DNA from: Bacteroidia bacterium | Lineage (GTDB): Bacteria > Bacteroidota > Bacteroidia > NS11-12g > UBA9320 | DNA: 64,000 bases | Direction: 5' to 3' | Assembly (NCBI GenBank): GCA_020053795.1 | Contig: JAGVMN010000019.1 | Location: 1-64,000, forward strand | Part shown: in pieces, positions 8,884 to 17,895 of the stretch | Layout of the letters: every line of letters begins with the position of its first letter | Numbering within the stretch: the stretch's first letter is position 1 | The notes under the pieces: generated by a model | The model's database searches: none | Seen by the model: the letters and a program-made list of their open reading frames with translations, nothing else | What the model was told of the DNA's origin: nothing | Program-made: the position numbers and the translations under genes

Positions 8884-9702
8884 CTACCGAAGGTCAATCA
8901 CAATGTTGGTGCCGTATGTTTTATGTGGTTGAAGGGAGACTCCAACGGTTTTATATCCTCCCATAAGTATCAACCTGTGTCCCAAACTCTCTACTCCTTC
9001 ATCAACCAAAAGGTTGATAAGATGTTCAAAAGCTTCAAAAGACCCATAACTGCAACATTCGGCGAAATAGCCCGAACTGCATGATGGGCTATATACCGAC
9101 CTCACATGACCGACATATCCGGCCATTCCTGAATTCTTTGCATGGCAGAAAGCCCCCTGATAAAGTTCAAGGTCCGGAACAAAAACCGCTTTAGGAGCCT
9201 CATTTGAAAGATATTCTATCAGTGAAGCTTCGTATTTAGTCATGTTTGCCCTGGTTTTTTTCTTAATGTCGGCCAGATAGGTGTCCAAAAACAAATTTGG
9301 GTTCATTCGGCAAAGGTTTATCAATCGGATGAATTCTTTTTCTTCTTTGGATAAATAAGCCGCATCTTTAGCGGTGTTGGCCTTTAGATATTTGGCATCG
9401 CTCCATTGTTTAAAATCAGGTTTTTTACTCTCCTTCACACTCGGTGCGACCTCTGTCTTCTTTTGTTTGTTGATGGTTATGGGCTTATGAACCGATAGCA
9501 AACTGTCATAAGCGTTCTGAAGAATTGTCATTTGATTAAGAATAGCGTTGTTTGCCTCAAAAAGAGAATCCGTTTTCCGGACAAGCATCCGGTTCTTTTT
9601 CAACAGTTTCTCGTTTTGCTTTTGCAAGACATGGTATTTTTTGGGAGAAATGCAACCAAAGGTCAAGTGGAGAATCAATATTAGAATAACGACCCGATGC
9701 AT
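8884..9702 (-). CDS. CAP-domain (SCP/PR-1) lipoprotein
   Basis: A 272-residue probable lipoprotein. The signal segment ends at a loose lipobox, LTFGC (Cys17). Residues about 25-70 form a Leu/Asn/Lys-rich coiled coil, then a basic linker, and a C-terminal CAP (SCP/PR-1-like) domain from about 115. CAP features are FIRLINLCRMNPNLFLDTYL (helix 1), the His in YVGHVRS, the Glu/Cys-rich AECCSYG and GHRLILMGGYKTVGVSLQ at the end. The His/Glu cavity residues seem to be present. Bacterial CAP proteins are exported and of mostly unknown activity; a coiled-coil stalk tethering CAP to the membrane is inferred. It is monocistronic and convergent with the PabC-like gene. Confidence 0.72.
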   Translation of the reverse strand: MHRVVILILILHLTFGCISPKKYHVLQKQNEKLLKKNRMLVRKTDSLFEANNAILNQMTILQNAYDSLLSVHKPITINKQKKTEVAPSVKESKKPDFKQWSDAKYLKANTAKDAAYLSKEEKEFIRLINLCRMNPNLFLDTYLADIKKKTRANMTKYEASLIEYLSNEAPKAVFVPDLELYQGAFCHAKNSGMAGYVGHVRSVYSPSCSSGYFAECCSYGSFEAFEHLINLLVDEGVESLGHRLILMGGYKTVGVSLQPHKTYGTNIVIDLR

Positions 9703-9819
9703 TGGAATTGAAACGATTACTAAATAAGAATTATTTTGTCAGAATACAAGTTGAAGAACTAAAGTCAAGAATTTTCCAATAAAAAACCGGTTAGGGGTAT
9801 TAAGTTGCTTTGATTGTCT

Positions 9820-10689
9820 TTAAATCAGTTTATAGTTCTGATACTCTCCAACCCTGTAACCGGTCTTCCTTTCAAGCCAATTTAGTATTCTTGGTTTCAG
9901 CCCAAATTTCTTTTTTGACGGATCATAATAAAACTGCCAGTTCCTTCGGCTGATTCGTTCCAACATAACCTTTGGGTGAGTTTCGTCAAAATGTGTTAAT
10001 GAATCTATTATGCTATAGTCAAATTCTTTTTCGGGATCAAAACGCTCCTGAACCCATTGATCGTCATGCCATAATTTACTAGCTTCTATACTCTTGGCCT
10101 GCATGAATTTAGGGTGACGCACCCAGCCATAATGAAACATTTTAGCTCCACATTGTTTTACCTTGAGCTTGCGGTTGCCAATCCTGAAACCTTGAGCATC
10201 TCTGTAAGAATGTATTTCAGGATTGTTTCTCAACACCCTGATTTCTTTTCGGTACCAGGTTCTTGAGTCGGCTATGAAATCATAAGAACCATAGAAATGC
10301 CGGTAGTCAAATAAGAGACCTTCAACCTGGTGGTTGTCTTTCCATTGCTCCATCGAATGGCTAAGATCGGGCAGGTATTTTTCGTGCAAGCACTCATCGG
10401 CCTGTATGTAAAAGGCCCAGTCGGCTTTGGGGTTAATGGCCTGAAAAGCCTTGTCAGTTTCAAGAGCCAATACCTTTCCCCCTTTTCTCAGTGTGTCATC
10501 CCAAACAGTTTCAATAATCCTGATGCGGTGATCGCCGATTTCTTCTATCAATTCGCGGGTATGATCGTCCGAATTGCCAACGGCTACCACCACTTCATCG
10601 CACAAGGGTAATATTGACAGGACAGCTTCTTTTACCGGATAGTCCAACTTCACCGCATTCCGAACAAAAGTGAACCCACTCACAAACAT
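9820..10689 (-). CDS. Glycosyltransferase family 2-like protein
   Basis: A 289-residue soluble GT-A-like protein. It starts with VSGFTFVRNAVKLDYPVKEA, typical of family 2-like glycosyltransferases (the SunS/WaaE type), followed by CDEVVVAVGNSDDHT and the metal-site equivalent FYIQADECLHE. The central region has many aromatic and His residues (FDYRHFYGSYDF, FHYGWVRHP) that probably shape the acceptor site. No transmembrane helix is present. The gene stands alone between the CAP lipoprotein and the cytochrome peroxidase. Donor and acceptor are unknown; cell-surface polysaccharide or lipooligosaccharide is the usual role. Confidence 0.75.
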   Translation of the reverse strand: MFVSGFTFVRNAVKLDYPVKEAVLSILPLCDEVVVAVGNSDDHTRELIEEIGDHRIRIIETVWDDTLRKGGKVLALETDKAFQAINPKADWAFYIQADECLHEKYLPDLSHSMEQWKDNHQVEGLLFDYRHFYGSYDFIADSRTWYRKEIRVLRNNPEIHSYRDAQGFRIGNRKLKVKQCGAKMFHYGWVRHPKFMQAKSIEASKLWHDDQWVQERFDPEKEFDYSIIDSLTHFDETHPKVMLERISRRNWQFYYDPSKKKFGLKPRILNWLERKTGYRVGEYQNYKLI

Positions 10690-10760
10690 GGGGGCAAATT
10701 AATTGATAAAAGCGAATTGATAATTTGAAAGTGGAATACTGATCAGATTAATATGAAAAA

Positions 10761-11819
10761 TTATTTCTTCGTCAACATCTCCGGCGGTTTGATTACCTCT
10801 TCCGGCAATGTTCCCGTAAGCGAAGTTAAAAAAATAACTATTTTGCTTACCTCGTCAGGTGTCAGGTCTTTGTTCAACTGAGCCTTGGCCATAATCTTCA
10901 CTGACTCATTGAGATCACTAATACTTCCATCGTGAAAATACGGAGCAGTTTTCGCCACATTTCGAAGCGAGGGCACTTTAAAAAAGTCTTTGTCGCCTTC
11001 CACTTTGGTGTGTTGCTTTCGCCCTTCATCATTTACTGTGCTTTTGGTAAAAGTCCGGTAGTCGGCATGCACCCCGAATTTTTGAAACATTGAGCCGCCA
11101 AGACCCTGCCCGATATGACAAGTAATGCACCCGACATCCATAAAAATTCTGAGACCTGCCTCCTGATCGAGTGACAAGGCTTCGGCATCTCCTTTTAAAT
11201 AGTTGTCGAAAGGGGCCGGAGTCATCAACGTCCGTTCGAATGCCGCAATAGCTTTTTGAATGTTGAGATAAGTGAGCGGGTCTTTATCGGCAGGAAAAGC
11301 CGCTTGGAACAAATCTGAGTATTCAGGTACGGCTTTCAGTTTTTTCACCAGAAATTCTTTGGATGGAATGCCCATTTCAACGGGGTTCAGAATAGGGCCG
11401 CCTGCCTGTTCTTCCACGTCTTTGGCTCTGCCATCCCAGAACTGGGCAAAGTGAATAGCCGCATTCAATACGGTCGGAGAATTCCGTTCTCCAAATTTGC
11501 CTGCATCGCCTTTAGAAGTCGGCAGATTGTCAACGCCGAAAGTGGCGAGGTTGTGGCATGAATTGCAACTGTTGTTGCCCGTCTTGCTCAGGCGGGTATC
11601 GAAATACAGCATTTTGCCGAGTGTAAGTTTCTCAGGCGTAATAGGGTTCTCAGCATTGTCGGCTTGGGCAACAATGGGTTGAAAAATGGCTTGTGCCTGA
11701 TTAAGCAATTCATTTTCTACCATGGTTTCGGCTTTTGATTCGGTTTTTTGATCGGGTTGGTTGTTGCAGGCCACAAAAAGCAAGAACCCGAATAATGCAA
11801 AGAGAACTGGTGATTTCAT
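10761..11819 (-). CDS. Di-haem cytochrome c peroxidase, lipoprotein
   Basis: A 352-residue periplasmic di-haem peroxidase (CcpA/MauG superfamily), which reduces H2O2 with electrons from cytochrome c. The lipobox LLFVAC (Cys18) predicts a membrane-anchored lipoprotein. Haem-binding CxxCH motifs are CNSCH at 85-89 and CITCH at 231-235. Conserved segments LGKMLYFDTRLS, AQFWDGRAKDVEEQA and VPSLRNVAKTAPYFHDG are present; the last holds a typical peroxidase-family loop and a candidate distal haem ligand region. Length is normal. It is monocistronic, divergent from the TlpA-like gene. Confidence 0.9.
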   Translation of the reverse strand: MKSPVLFALFGFLLFVACNNQPDQKTESKAETMVENELLNQAQAIFQPIVAQADNAENPITPEKLTLGKMLYFDTRLSKTGNNSCNSCHNLATFGVDNLPTSKGDAGKFGERNSPTVLNAAIHFAQFWDGRAKDVEEQAGGPILNPVEMGIPSKEFLVKKLKAVPEYSDLFQAAFPADKDPLTYLNIQKAIAAFERTLMTPAPFDNYLKGDAEALSLDQEAGLRIFMDVGCITCHIGQGLGGSMFQKFGVHADYRTFTKSTVNDEGRKQHTKVEGDKDFFKVPSLRNVAKTAPYFHDGSISDLNESVKIMAKAQLNKDLTPDEVSKIVIFLTSLTGTLPEEVIKPPEMLTKK

Positions 11820-11899
11820 GAGTGTTATTTTTTTGCAAGGTATAATTGTCAGAGAATTTTGTCAATGATTTCGGTCATTAAAGGATGAATTGATTTCAT

Positions 11900-11907
11900 T
11901 ACTTTTG
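11900..11907 (+). promoter_or_regulatory. -7 box TACTTTTG, leaderless start of TlpA-like gene
   Basis: An exact TAnnTTTG box ends 6 nt before the ATG at 11914, so the predicted transcription start nearly coincides with the start codon. This favours ATG 11914 over the upstream TTG in the ORF track. Confidence 0.6.
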
Positions 11908-11913
11908 CGTAAT

Positions 11914-13401
11914 ATGAATGAGAAATTGCTCCTATCTAAATTCAAGTTTTATTCTATTTTAAGGCCAACACTGTTCATTATTAGTCTTCTTTTGGTTCAA
12001 GCTCTTCGAGCTAAAATCACCTATATCGGTGGTCACTTCCAAAAACCTAAAGCAAAAACGGTAACCATAAAGTATTATGCTTCAGTAATTAATAATATTG
12101 AACACCGATCTACTATTCAAGAGCTTAACATTGATGATAAGAATAATTTCTTGTTTGAAATTGAAACAGAAATACCAATCTCATTTCATTTAATAAACGG
12201 CAGTGATTGGCTATTTATTAATAAGTACGTCGCTCCTGGTGATAGCTTGAATTTTGATTTCAGAAAAGACCAAATCGAGGTAACTGGAAACTGTGAAGAT
12301 TGCATTGATTTTTTGTTCAATTGGGAAGAAAAATTTCTAAGTGGTAAGAAGGTGAATGAAGAGTTTAACTCGAGTTATACAAGGCTTGATCCTAAAGAAT
12401 TTGCAGGTTATTGGGACAAAAGGAGGAAAGATCAACTTAATTATTTTCATGAATTTTTCCAGGGCAAGACTGTGCCGGTTCTTTTCAAACAATATATGGA
12501 AGCTGAAATTAATTACAGTTATGCAGTTGCGATACTGCAATATTCATGGCAAAACAAATCGGCAAAGAAAATTTTGTTGGACAAATCGTATTTAGCGTTT
12601 CTTGATAATATAGTGGTTGACAACCCTGACGCTCTAATAAGTGGCAGATATATTCATTTTCTAAGGGAACTCCCTCAAAACATATGGAGTACTTATGGGG
12701 ACTTTGACAACCTGAGTGACCCTGTTAACCAATATTACGGCAAGAATCAAACGATGCTCAGAGATTCTATTGCCAGAAAACATTTTTCCGGAATAGCTTA
12801 CGATCTGGCATTGTATCAAATCTTATTCGAAAGCATTCGGAACATTGAAAGAATGAAAGGTGAAAGTTATTATGACATTATTTATAAAAACTCTGACAGC
12901 ATTCTTAGCTTGTTTCATGCCAGTTTTAACAATCAATATTACTATGACAGGCTGGTCAACAAACTGCGTGATTTGAATAAACCCAACAGGGAAGCTCCTG
13001 ATTTTTCCTTATTTGATTTAAACGGGAATAAAGTGAAATTGTCGGACTTTAAAGGCAAAGTAGTGTATCTTGATTTTTGGGCAACCAATTGTGCCCCATG
13101 TGTTAAGGAGGTGACTGATGCCATCAAACTCAAAGAAAAATTCAAAGATGAAAATGTGGTCTTTTTGTATGTATCACTTGATCATTCTATTGACAAACTG
13201 AGAAGATTTATTGATGCGAAGTCATTTAATGGAATTCACCTTATTGACCAAAGGGGATTTGCATCAGAAGTTGCAGATAGTTATGAAATAAACGCAATAC
13301 CGCGATATTTCCTGATAGATCAAAATGGGTTTATTGTTAATGAAAATGCTCCAAGGCCAAGTGCAAATCCGGAGAAATTGATTCAACATCTTATTAAATA
13401 G
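11914..13401 (+). CDS. TlpA-like thioredoxin-fold disulfide reductase
   Basis: A 495-residue exported protein. A signal or anchor helix (about residues 12-32) is followed by ~320 residues of unassigned beta/alpha sequence, as in the Bacteroidota DUF4369/TlpA architecture, and a C-terminal thioredoxin-like domain from about residue 365 (APDFSLFDLNGNKVKLSDFKGK). The redox motif is CAPC at 393-396 in FWATNCAPCVKEV, with the cis-Pro region NAIPRYFLID. It likely keeps periplasmic thiols reduced, for example during cytochrome c maturation. The cytochrome peroxidase next door is transcribed divergently, which fits but does not prove a link. The start at ATG 11914 is chosen over TTG 11890 because of the promoter position. 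Confidence 0.8.
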   Translation: MNEKLLLSKFKFYSILRPTLFIISLLLVQALRAKITYIGGHFQKPKAKTVTIKYYASVINNIEHRSTIQELNIDDKNNFLFEIETEIPISFHLINGSDWLFINKYVAPGDSLNFDFRKDQIEVTGNCEDCIDFLFNWEEKFLSGKKVNEEFNSSYTRLDPKEFAGYWDKRRKDQLNYFHEFFQGKTVPVLFKQYMEAEINYSYAVAILQYSWQNKSAKKILLDKSYLAFLDNIVVDNPDALISGRYIHFLRELPQNIWSTYGDFDNLSDPVNQYYGKNQTMLRDSIARKHFSGIAYDLALYQILFESIRNIERMKGESYYDIIYKNSDSILSLFHASFNNQYYYDRLVNKLRDLNKPNREAPDFSLFDLNGNKVKLSDFKGKVVYLDFWATNCAPCVKEVTDAIKLKEKFKDENVVFLYVSLDHSIDKLRRFIDAKSFNGIHLIDQRGFASEVADSYEINAIPRYFLIDQNGFIVNENAPRPSANPEKLIQHLIK

Positions 13402-13472
13402 CTGTTGTCTTTGTTGGAGTTTTTCTCCGACCATTCAAACTATCTGTATTATGCATACAGCTTATTTTTTAA

Positions 13473-13685
13473 TATTTCCATCAGGCACAATCCATCACCT
13501 CCTGGAGCGAATCCGACAATTCAAATATTGCCGAAGTGCCGGAACTGGCGGGCTGCATGGCCGATGGCTCAACCTATCAGGGAGCTATTGAAAATGTCGG
13601 ACTGATGATAGACGAATGGATGGAAACTGCCGGGATTAAAGGACGACCGATACCAACCCCCAAAGGAAAATTGATGTACGCTTAA
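13473..13685 (+). pseudogene. HicB-family antitoxin remnant, N-terminus lost
   Basis: An open frame directly after a stop codon, with no usable start, reads SWSESDNSNIAEVPELAGC...STYQGAIENVGLMIDEWMETA...GRPIPTPKGKLMYA. This is the typical HicB antitoxin core (VPELPGC, A-x-x-N/I-x-x-A-I-x-x-W, IPxPxG) to its natural C-terminus. The first ~10 residues, with the start codon and first beta strand, are missing. No HicA toxin frame with its dsRBD-like sequence is visible on either side. The track ORF 13405-13605 is a different frame over the same DNA and is rejected. Interpreted as a decayed toxin-antitoxin locus. Confidence 0.75.
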
Positions 13686-13794
13686 AAATCACAAAAACGA
13701 TTTAGATGCTATTTGATTGAACATAATGCCACTAATAATTCAATTACGTTTTGTTAAGGACTTTTTATCAACTTTTAGAGCCGTTGCTCGACTG

Positions 13795-13975
13795 ATATTG
13801 TAAGGCCGGACTTCAGTCCGGTCTAATAAAAGAAACCACAACCATAGTCTAATAATCGGAACCTATGCTTTGTGGCTTATATGTGTCGTCTCTACGAGAC
13901 TCAATTTTACTTTCTTCATTTTCAACGGACTGAAGTCCGTTGTTACAATATTGCCCGTCCCTACGGGACTTTTTA
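13795..13975. repeat. Two bipartite hairpin repeats
   Basis: Two units each hold two palindromes in the same order. Unit 1 has CCGGACTTCAGTCCGG, then GTCTCTACGAGAC about 70 nt on. Unit 2 has CGGACTGAAGTCCG, then GTCCCTACGGGAC about 20 nt on. All four are near-perfect hairpins with short loops. This looks like a REP-like interspersed element. Part of unit 1 (13858-13907) recurs in degenerate form at 40677-40724. The 360 bp between the HicB remnant and the cbs promoter hold nothing else recognised. Confidence 0.7.
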
Positions 13976-14045
13976 GCTTAACAAAACGATATTGACTAAT
14001 AATTTATCATTCAACATTCACAATTAACCATTAACAATTGAACAT

Positions 14046-14053
14046 TACCTTTG
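14046..14053 (+). promoter_or_regulatory. -7 box TACCTTTG, leaderless start of cbs
   Basis: An exact TAnnTTTG box ends 4 nt before the ATG of the cystathionine beta-synthase gene, predicting a leaderless or near-leaderless transcript. Confidence 0.6.
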
Positions 14054-14057
14054 CCCC

Positions 14058-15431
14058 ATGTGGTACAAAAATATACTCGAAACCATTGGCAATACGCCTT
14101 TGGTGCAAATGAACAAGATAACGGCTGAACATGGCATCAAAGCCACCGTGCTGGCCAAGATAGAAACTTCCAATCCCGGCAACAGCATCAAAGACCGTAT
14201 GGCGGTGAAGATGATAGAAGACGCCGAAAAGGACGGCAGACTAAAACCCGGCTATACCATCATAGAAGGCACGAGTGGAAATACCGGAATGGGTTTGGCC
14301 ATTGCCGCCGTCATAAAAGGATACAAATGTATTTTCACCACTACCGACAAACAAAGCCGCGAGAAAGTAGATGCCCTGAAAGCTTTCGGTGCGGAAGTGA
14401 TTGTCTGCCCTACGGATGTGGACCCCGAAGACCCAAGGAGCTACTATTCGGTGTCAACACGTTTGACTCAGGAAGTTCCAAACTCATGGAAACCGAATCA
14501 ATATGACAACTTGTCGAACACTCAGGCCCACTACGAACAAACAGGTCCTGAAATCTGGCAACAAACTGACGGAAAGATCACCCATCTGGTTGTGGGCGTC
14601 GGAACCGGAGGTACCATTTGCGGCGTGAGTAAATATCTGAAAGAGCAAAACCCGGACATCAAGGTTTGGGGAATTGACACCTATGGGTCGGTATTCAAGA
14701 AATACAAGGAGACCGGCATTTTCGACAAGGATGAAATCTATCCATACATCACCGAAGGCATCGGCGAGGATTTTTTACCAAAAAATGTTGACTTCAGTCT
14801 GATTGATCATTTCGAAAAGGTGACCGACAAAAACGCGGCTATTTATACCCGTGAACTTCCCCGTAAGGAGGGAATTTTTGTCGGTAACTCGGCAGGGGCT
14901 GCTATGGCCGGGCTTATTCAGATGAAAGACAAACTAAAAGAGACGGATGTGGTGGTGGTCATCTTTCACGACCACGGCACCCGGTATCTGGGCAAAATGT
15001 TTAACGACGACTGGATGCGTGAACGCGGGTTTCTGGAAACCGTTAAACCGAAAACCGCCAAAGAGATTGTTCAAAAGCACAGCCATTTGCCGCTGGTGAT
15101 GGCCAATACCACGGACACTATTTCGGCGGTGTATTCCAAGCTCGAAAAATACGGGATATCACAATTGCCCATTGCCGACCCTTCAGGGAAGATCGTTGGT
15201 TCCATCAACGACAATCACCTTTTTATTCAGTGCCTGAGAAATCCCGATTTACGGGACAGGCCCATTTCGGAAATCATGCAGGCTCCATTCCCGACCGTTG
15301 ATGCTAATGCCGACATCGCTGAAATTTCAAAACTGATCAACAAGGAAAACAACGCTGTTTTAGTTAAAGACATCAGCGGTTCGGTGCATATCATTACCAA
15401 GTATGATTTGATCGGGGCGATAGCGGGGTGA
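14058..15431 (+). CDS. Cystathionine beta-synthase with CBS pair
   Basis: A 457-residue PLP fold-type II enzyme that condenses serine (or O-acetylserine) with homocysteine or sulfide. PLP-binding Lys45 lies in NPGNSIKDRMA. The asparagine/substrate loop is EGTSGNTG, and the phosphate-binding glycine loop is GVGTGGTICG. After the ~330-residue catalytic domain comes a C-terminal pair of CBS domains (about 340-457: VMANTTDTISAVYSKLEKYG...QLPIADPSGKIVGSI, and IMQAPFPTVDANADI...). This architecture is that of cystathionine beta-synthase rather than plain cysteine synthase; there is no N-terminal haem domain. The gene is monocistronic, downstream of the hairpin repeats. Confidence 0.9.
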   Translation: MWYKNILETIGNTPLVQMNKITAEHGIKATVLAKIETSNPGNSIKDRMAVKMIEDAEKDGRLKPGYTIIEGTSGNTGMGLAIAAVIKGYKCIFTTTDKQSREKVDALKAFGAEVIVCPTDVDPEDPRSYYSVSTRLTQEVPNSWKPNQYDNLSNTQAHYEQTGPEIWQQTDGKITHLVVGVGTGGTICGVSKYLKEQNPDIKVWGIDTYGSVFKKYKETGIFDKDEIYPYITEGIGEDFLPKNVDFSLIDHFEKVTDKNAAIYTRELPRKEGIFVGNSAGAAMAGLIQMKDKLKETDVVVVIFHDHGTRYLGKMFNDDWMRERGFLETVKPKTAKEIVQKHSHLPLVMANTTDTISAVYSKLEKYGISQLPIADPSGKIVGSINDNHLFIQCLRNPDLRDRPISEIMQAPFPTVDANADIAEISKLINKENNAVLVKDISGSVHIITKYDLIGAIAG

Positions 15432-15598
15432 GAAGGAACCCTTCGACTTCGCTCAGGGTACAAAATATGAAAAAAGCGGCAACTGATCGGTGGTTCCAGA
15501 GCTTGTCGAAGGAAACCGAAGTTGATGAGTTTACGCTGAGCGGTTCCTTTCGGTGACTGAGCGGAGCCGAAGTCACCGACCGGAAAGACCTATTTGAG
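15432..15598. repeat. Cluster of short palindromic interspersed repeats
   Basis: The spacer between cbs and cmk consists almost wholly of short related motifs: CCCTTCGACTTCGCTCAGGG (15439-15458, ends CCCT/AGGG), GCTTGTCGAAGGAAACCG, and a perfect 8-bp stem CGGTGACT...AGTCACCG (15551-15578) around GAGCGGAGCCGA. Such CTTCGACTTCGCTCAGG-like motifs recur widely in Bacteroidota intergenic DNA. The cluster may serve as a convergent terminator for cbs and cmk. Confidence 0.55.
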
Positions 15599-15621
15599 TT
15601 GTTGAAAGTGAACGGGTTTTA

Positions 15622-16308
15622 CTACCCCGCCGCAATCACCCCTCTTGCCCATTGCAGGGCTACCTCAGCTTGTTGTTCACGAGTCATATCGGTGTTGTCG
15701 AGTGTGATGGCGTCATCGGCTTTCAGGAATGGGCTTTCTGCTCTGGTGCTGTCTATTCTGTCTCTTTCCATGATATTCATGAGTACTTCTTCATAGTTCA
15801 CATCTTTGCCTTTCTCTCGCAATTCATCAAATCGCCTTTTTGCACGTACGGCGGGTCTGGCGGTCATAAAAATTTTCAATTCGGCATCCGGAAAAACAAC
15901 GGTTCCTATATCACGACCATCCATTACCACACCCTTTTCGAGTCCTATTTTTCGCTGTTGAGCTACCAAAAAGTCCCGCACTTCTTTAATGGCACTTACC
16001 TGACTAACCCATGAAGCTACCTCCATTCCTCTTATTTCTTCCTCTACCAGTTTCCCGTTGAGAAAGGTTTCAAAAAACTGTAATGAAGGGTTAAACCTAA
16101 ACTCAATATTTATGTCGTTCAAAATTGTTGGATTTGATTTTAAATCGTCCGGCTTGAGGTTTTTAGTAAGCATATAAAGTGTCACGGCCCTGTACATGGC
16201 ACCGCTGTCAATGAACACATATCCAAGGGATTTGGCTATGTTTCTGGCGAGGGTTCCTTTTCCACACGAAGAGTGGCCGTCTACAGCAATATTTATTTTC
16301 TTGGGCAT
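15622..16308 (-). CDS. cmk: Cytidylate kinase
   Basis: A 228-residue cytoplasmic (d)CMP kinase: CMP + ATP to CDP + ADP. The P-loop region is NIAVDGHSSCGKGTLARNIA at residues 6-25; a Cys replaces the usual Ser/Gly within the loop, which occurs in the family. CMP-binding segments IDSGAMYRAVTLYML, VMDGRDIGTVVFPDAELKIFMTA and RDRIDSTRAESPF are intact. Length is normal. It is followed on the same strand (upstream) by porQ; the cmk-porQ neighbourhood recurs in Bacteroidota, and the two may share transcripts across the ~120 bp gap. Confidence 0.95.
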   Translation of the reverse strand: MPKKINIAVDGHSSCGKGTLARNIAKSLGYVFIDSGAMYRAVTLYMLTKNLKPDDLKSNPTILNDINIEFRFNPSLQFFETFLNGKLVEEEIRGMEVASWVSQVSAIKEVRDFLVAQQRKIGLEKGVVMDGRDIGTVVFPDAELKIFMTARPAVRAKRRFDELREKGKDVNYEEVLMNIMERDRIDSTRAESPFLKADDAITLDNTDMTREQQAEVALQWARGVIAAG

Positions 16309-16428
16309 TTTTCAGTCAACGGTCAATATTATGATATTTTAATAAAACAATTCGAAAATGAATTTAAAGTGCTGAATGTAAAATGAACTAAAGAAAACGG
16401 TATTGCCCTGACAATTTGAATGGAGAGA

Positions 16429-17493
16429 TTAAAATTGTGGTGTTCCTGGCCTTGCTATTTTCTTCCTTTTAAAATCACTGAGGTTTTTACTCACCGAAAA
16501 ATAATGGGCAGAAATACCGGGGAAATAGGATGAATTGCCATAAGCAATCATAAACCGTTTGATGCCCATCCCAACGCCCCAGCTAAATCCGGTCATCAAC
16601 TGGCGATTCTCAGGAGCAAGTTCTTTTCTTCGCTGATGATTGTAGCCAAAACGCACCTGAAAATTCTCCGAGAAAACCAGTTCGGCCCCAAAGATAAAGT
16701 GCCGCAACAAATTATCACCAAAGCCTACTTCATCCAATTGTTCCTGGCCTGTTTCTAAATCAGATTTTTTATAACGTTTGTTTGGATTCACATAGCCCAA
16801 ATCCCATTTCTGTATGTCGTGCATTACAATACTGAATTGAAGCGGATTGTGTTCCAGTTTTTTACTTATACCAGCCTGAATCTCGAAAGGCACTTTTTCA
16901 CGAACGTCCTGATATGGAATAAAATTGTACCCAATATTCTTCAAAAGGAGGGTAGCGGTAAGCTTCTTCTTTGGTCTGTGCCAGGCACCGCCCAGATCAA
17001 TAGCACCGGCTGTTGCGACATATTTTTCGTACACACTGTACAAGAATTTTACATTGGCCCCATAAGTAAAGTCTTTGTACTCTCTACCCCAACCAACCTG
17101 AAAATTATAATCTGACGCTGTAAAACTTCCGGTGATCTGTCCGGTGACATCTGTTTCTTCAAACTTCCCGTAATTTATATACATAATACTTCCTGAAAAG
17201 GTTCCCAAAGAGTCGTAATGTTTTACATAGGAAGCAAATCCGTTGTTAATATCGGCTAAGTAATTGGAATAATTTAGAGCCAATGTTTGATTCATGTCTT
17301 TGTTTAGCATAGCCGGATTCAGATATCCGACACCGGGGTCTTTGTCCTTCACCGAAATATAATTACTCCCAAGTGACGCCATTCGTGCCGTCGGGTCAAG
17401 GCTCAAAAAGGCAAAAGAGCGGGTACCACCCAACTGGCCGTAAGCGTTATAGCCAACAAACCACAATACGAAAAAACTAATAACTTGCCTCAT
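16429..17493 (-). CDS. porQ: Type IX secretion system protein PorQ
   Basis: A 354-residue outer-membrane beta-barrel-like protein. The signal peptide MRQVISFFVLWFVGYNAYG is followed by QLGGTRSFAFLSLDPTARMASLGSNYIS, the signature start of PorQ. The rest alternates aromatic/polar beta strands typical of a FadL-like barrel (FQVGWGREYKDFTYGANVKFLYS). PorQ works with PorU/PorV/PorZ in the attachment complex that processes and anchors T9SS cargo at the cell surface. The track ORF starts 13 codons earlier, but ATG 17493 gives a proper signal peptide. Its location beside cmk is the expected context. T9SS cargo with matching sorting tails occurs in this window at 42.3 and 45.7 kb. Confidence 0.88.
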   Translation of the reverse strand: MRQVISFFVLWFVGYNAYGQLGGTRSFAFLSLDPTARMASLGSNYISVKDKDPGVGYLNPAMLNKDMNQTLALNYSNYLADINNGFASYVKHYDSLGTFSGSIMYINYGKFEETDVTGQITGSFTASDYNFQVGWGREYKDFTYGANVKFLYSVYEKYVATAGAIDLGGAWHRPKKKLTATLLLKNIGYNFIPYQDVREKVPFEIQAGISKKLEHNPLQFSIVMHDIQKWDLGYVNPNKRYKKSDLETGQEQLDEVGFGDNLLRHFIFGAELVFSENFQVRFGYNHQRRKELAPENRQLMTGFSWGVGMGIKRFMIAYGNSSYFPGISAHYFSVSKNLSDFKRKKIARPGTPQF

Positions 17494-17849
17494 TATTTCC
17501 AATTTTATGCCATTAACGATAAAGTCTTTCAAAGATTGTGTTTAATAATTTCTAAGAAGCCCCAAAATTAGTTCTCAGATTCAAAACTCCAAGACCTAAC
17601 TATAATGCTTTCGGTTTTATGTCTCAAGTTTCAGTCATTAAGTCTTTCAACTTAAACTTAGCCCGGTTACAACTTTTATGGTTCTTCCAATTACAAAGCA
17701 ACCCATAGCCCATAGGATCAAAGGTCAATTCATCAACACTATTATTTTGACAGGCTCCGTCAAACACATTGACCCTTTATAACCTTCCACCTTACAGCAG
17801 ATCAAAACATCAGCCATTTCCCTATCCACTGACTACAATCATACTCGTC

Positions 17850-17865
17850 ATTATTTTGAAATAAT
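17850..17865. promoter_or_regulatory. Perfect palindrome ATTATTT-TG-AAATAAT upstream of feoA
   Basis: A 16-bp sequence with perfect 7-bp arms lies 30 bp upstream of the feoA start. Its AT-rich form and position suit an operator for an iron-responsive repressor (Fur- or DtxR-like), but it is not a clear match to a known Fur box. The remaining 360 bp between porQ and feoA shows nothing else. Confidence 0.4.
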
Positions 17866-17895
17866 CTAAATTGCGGCACTTAATTAATAGATTAT

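Noticed and set aside
13405-13605. ORF of 66 codons after the TlpA-like gene
   Set aside because: It reads the HicB remnant in the wrong frame; the other frame gives a clear HicB sequence.
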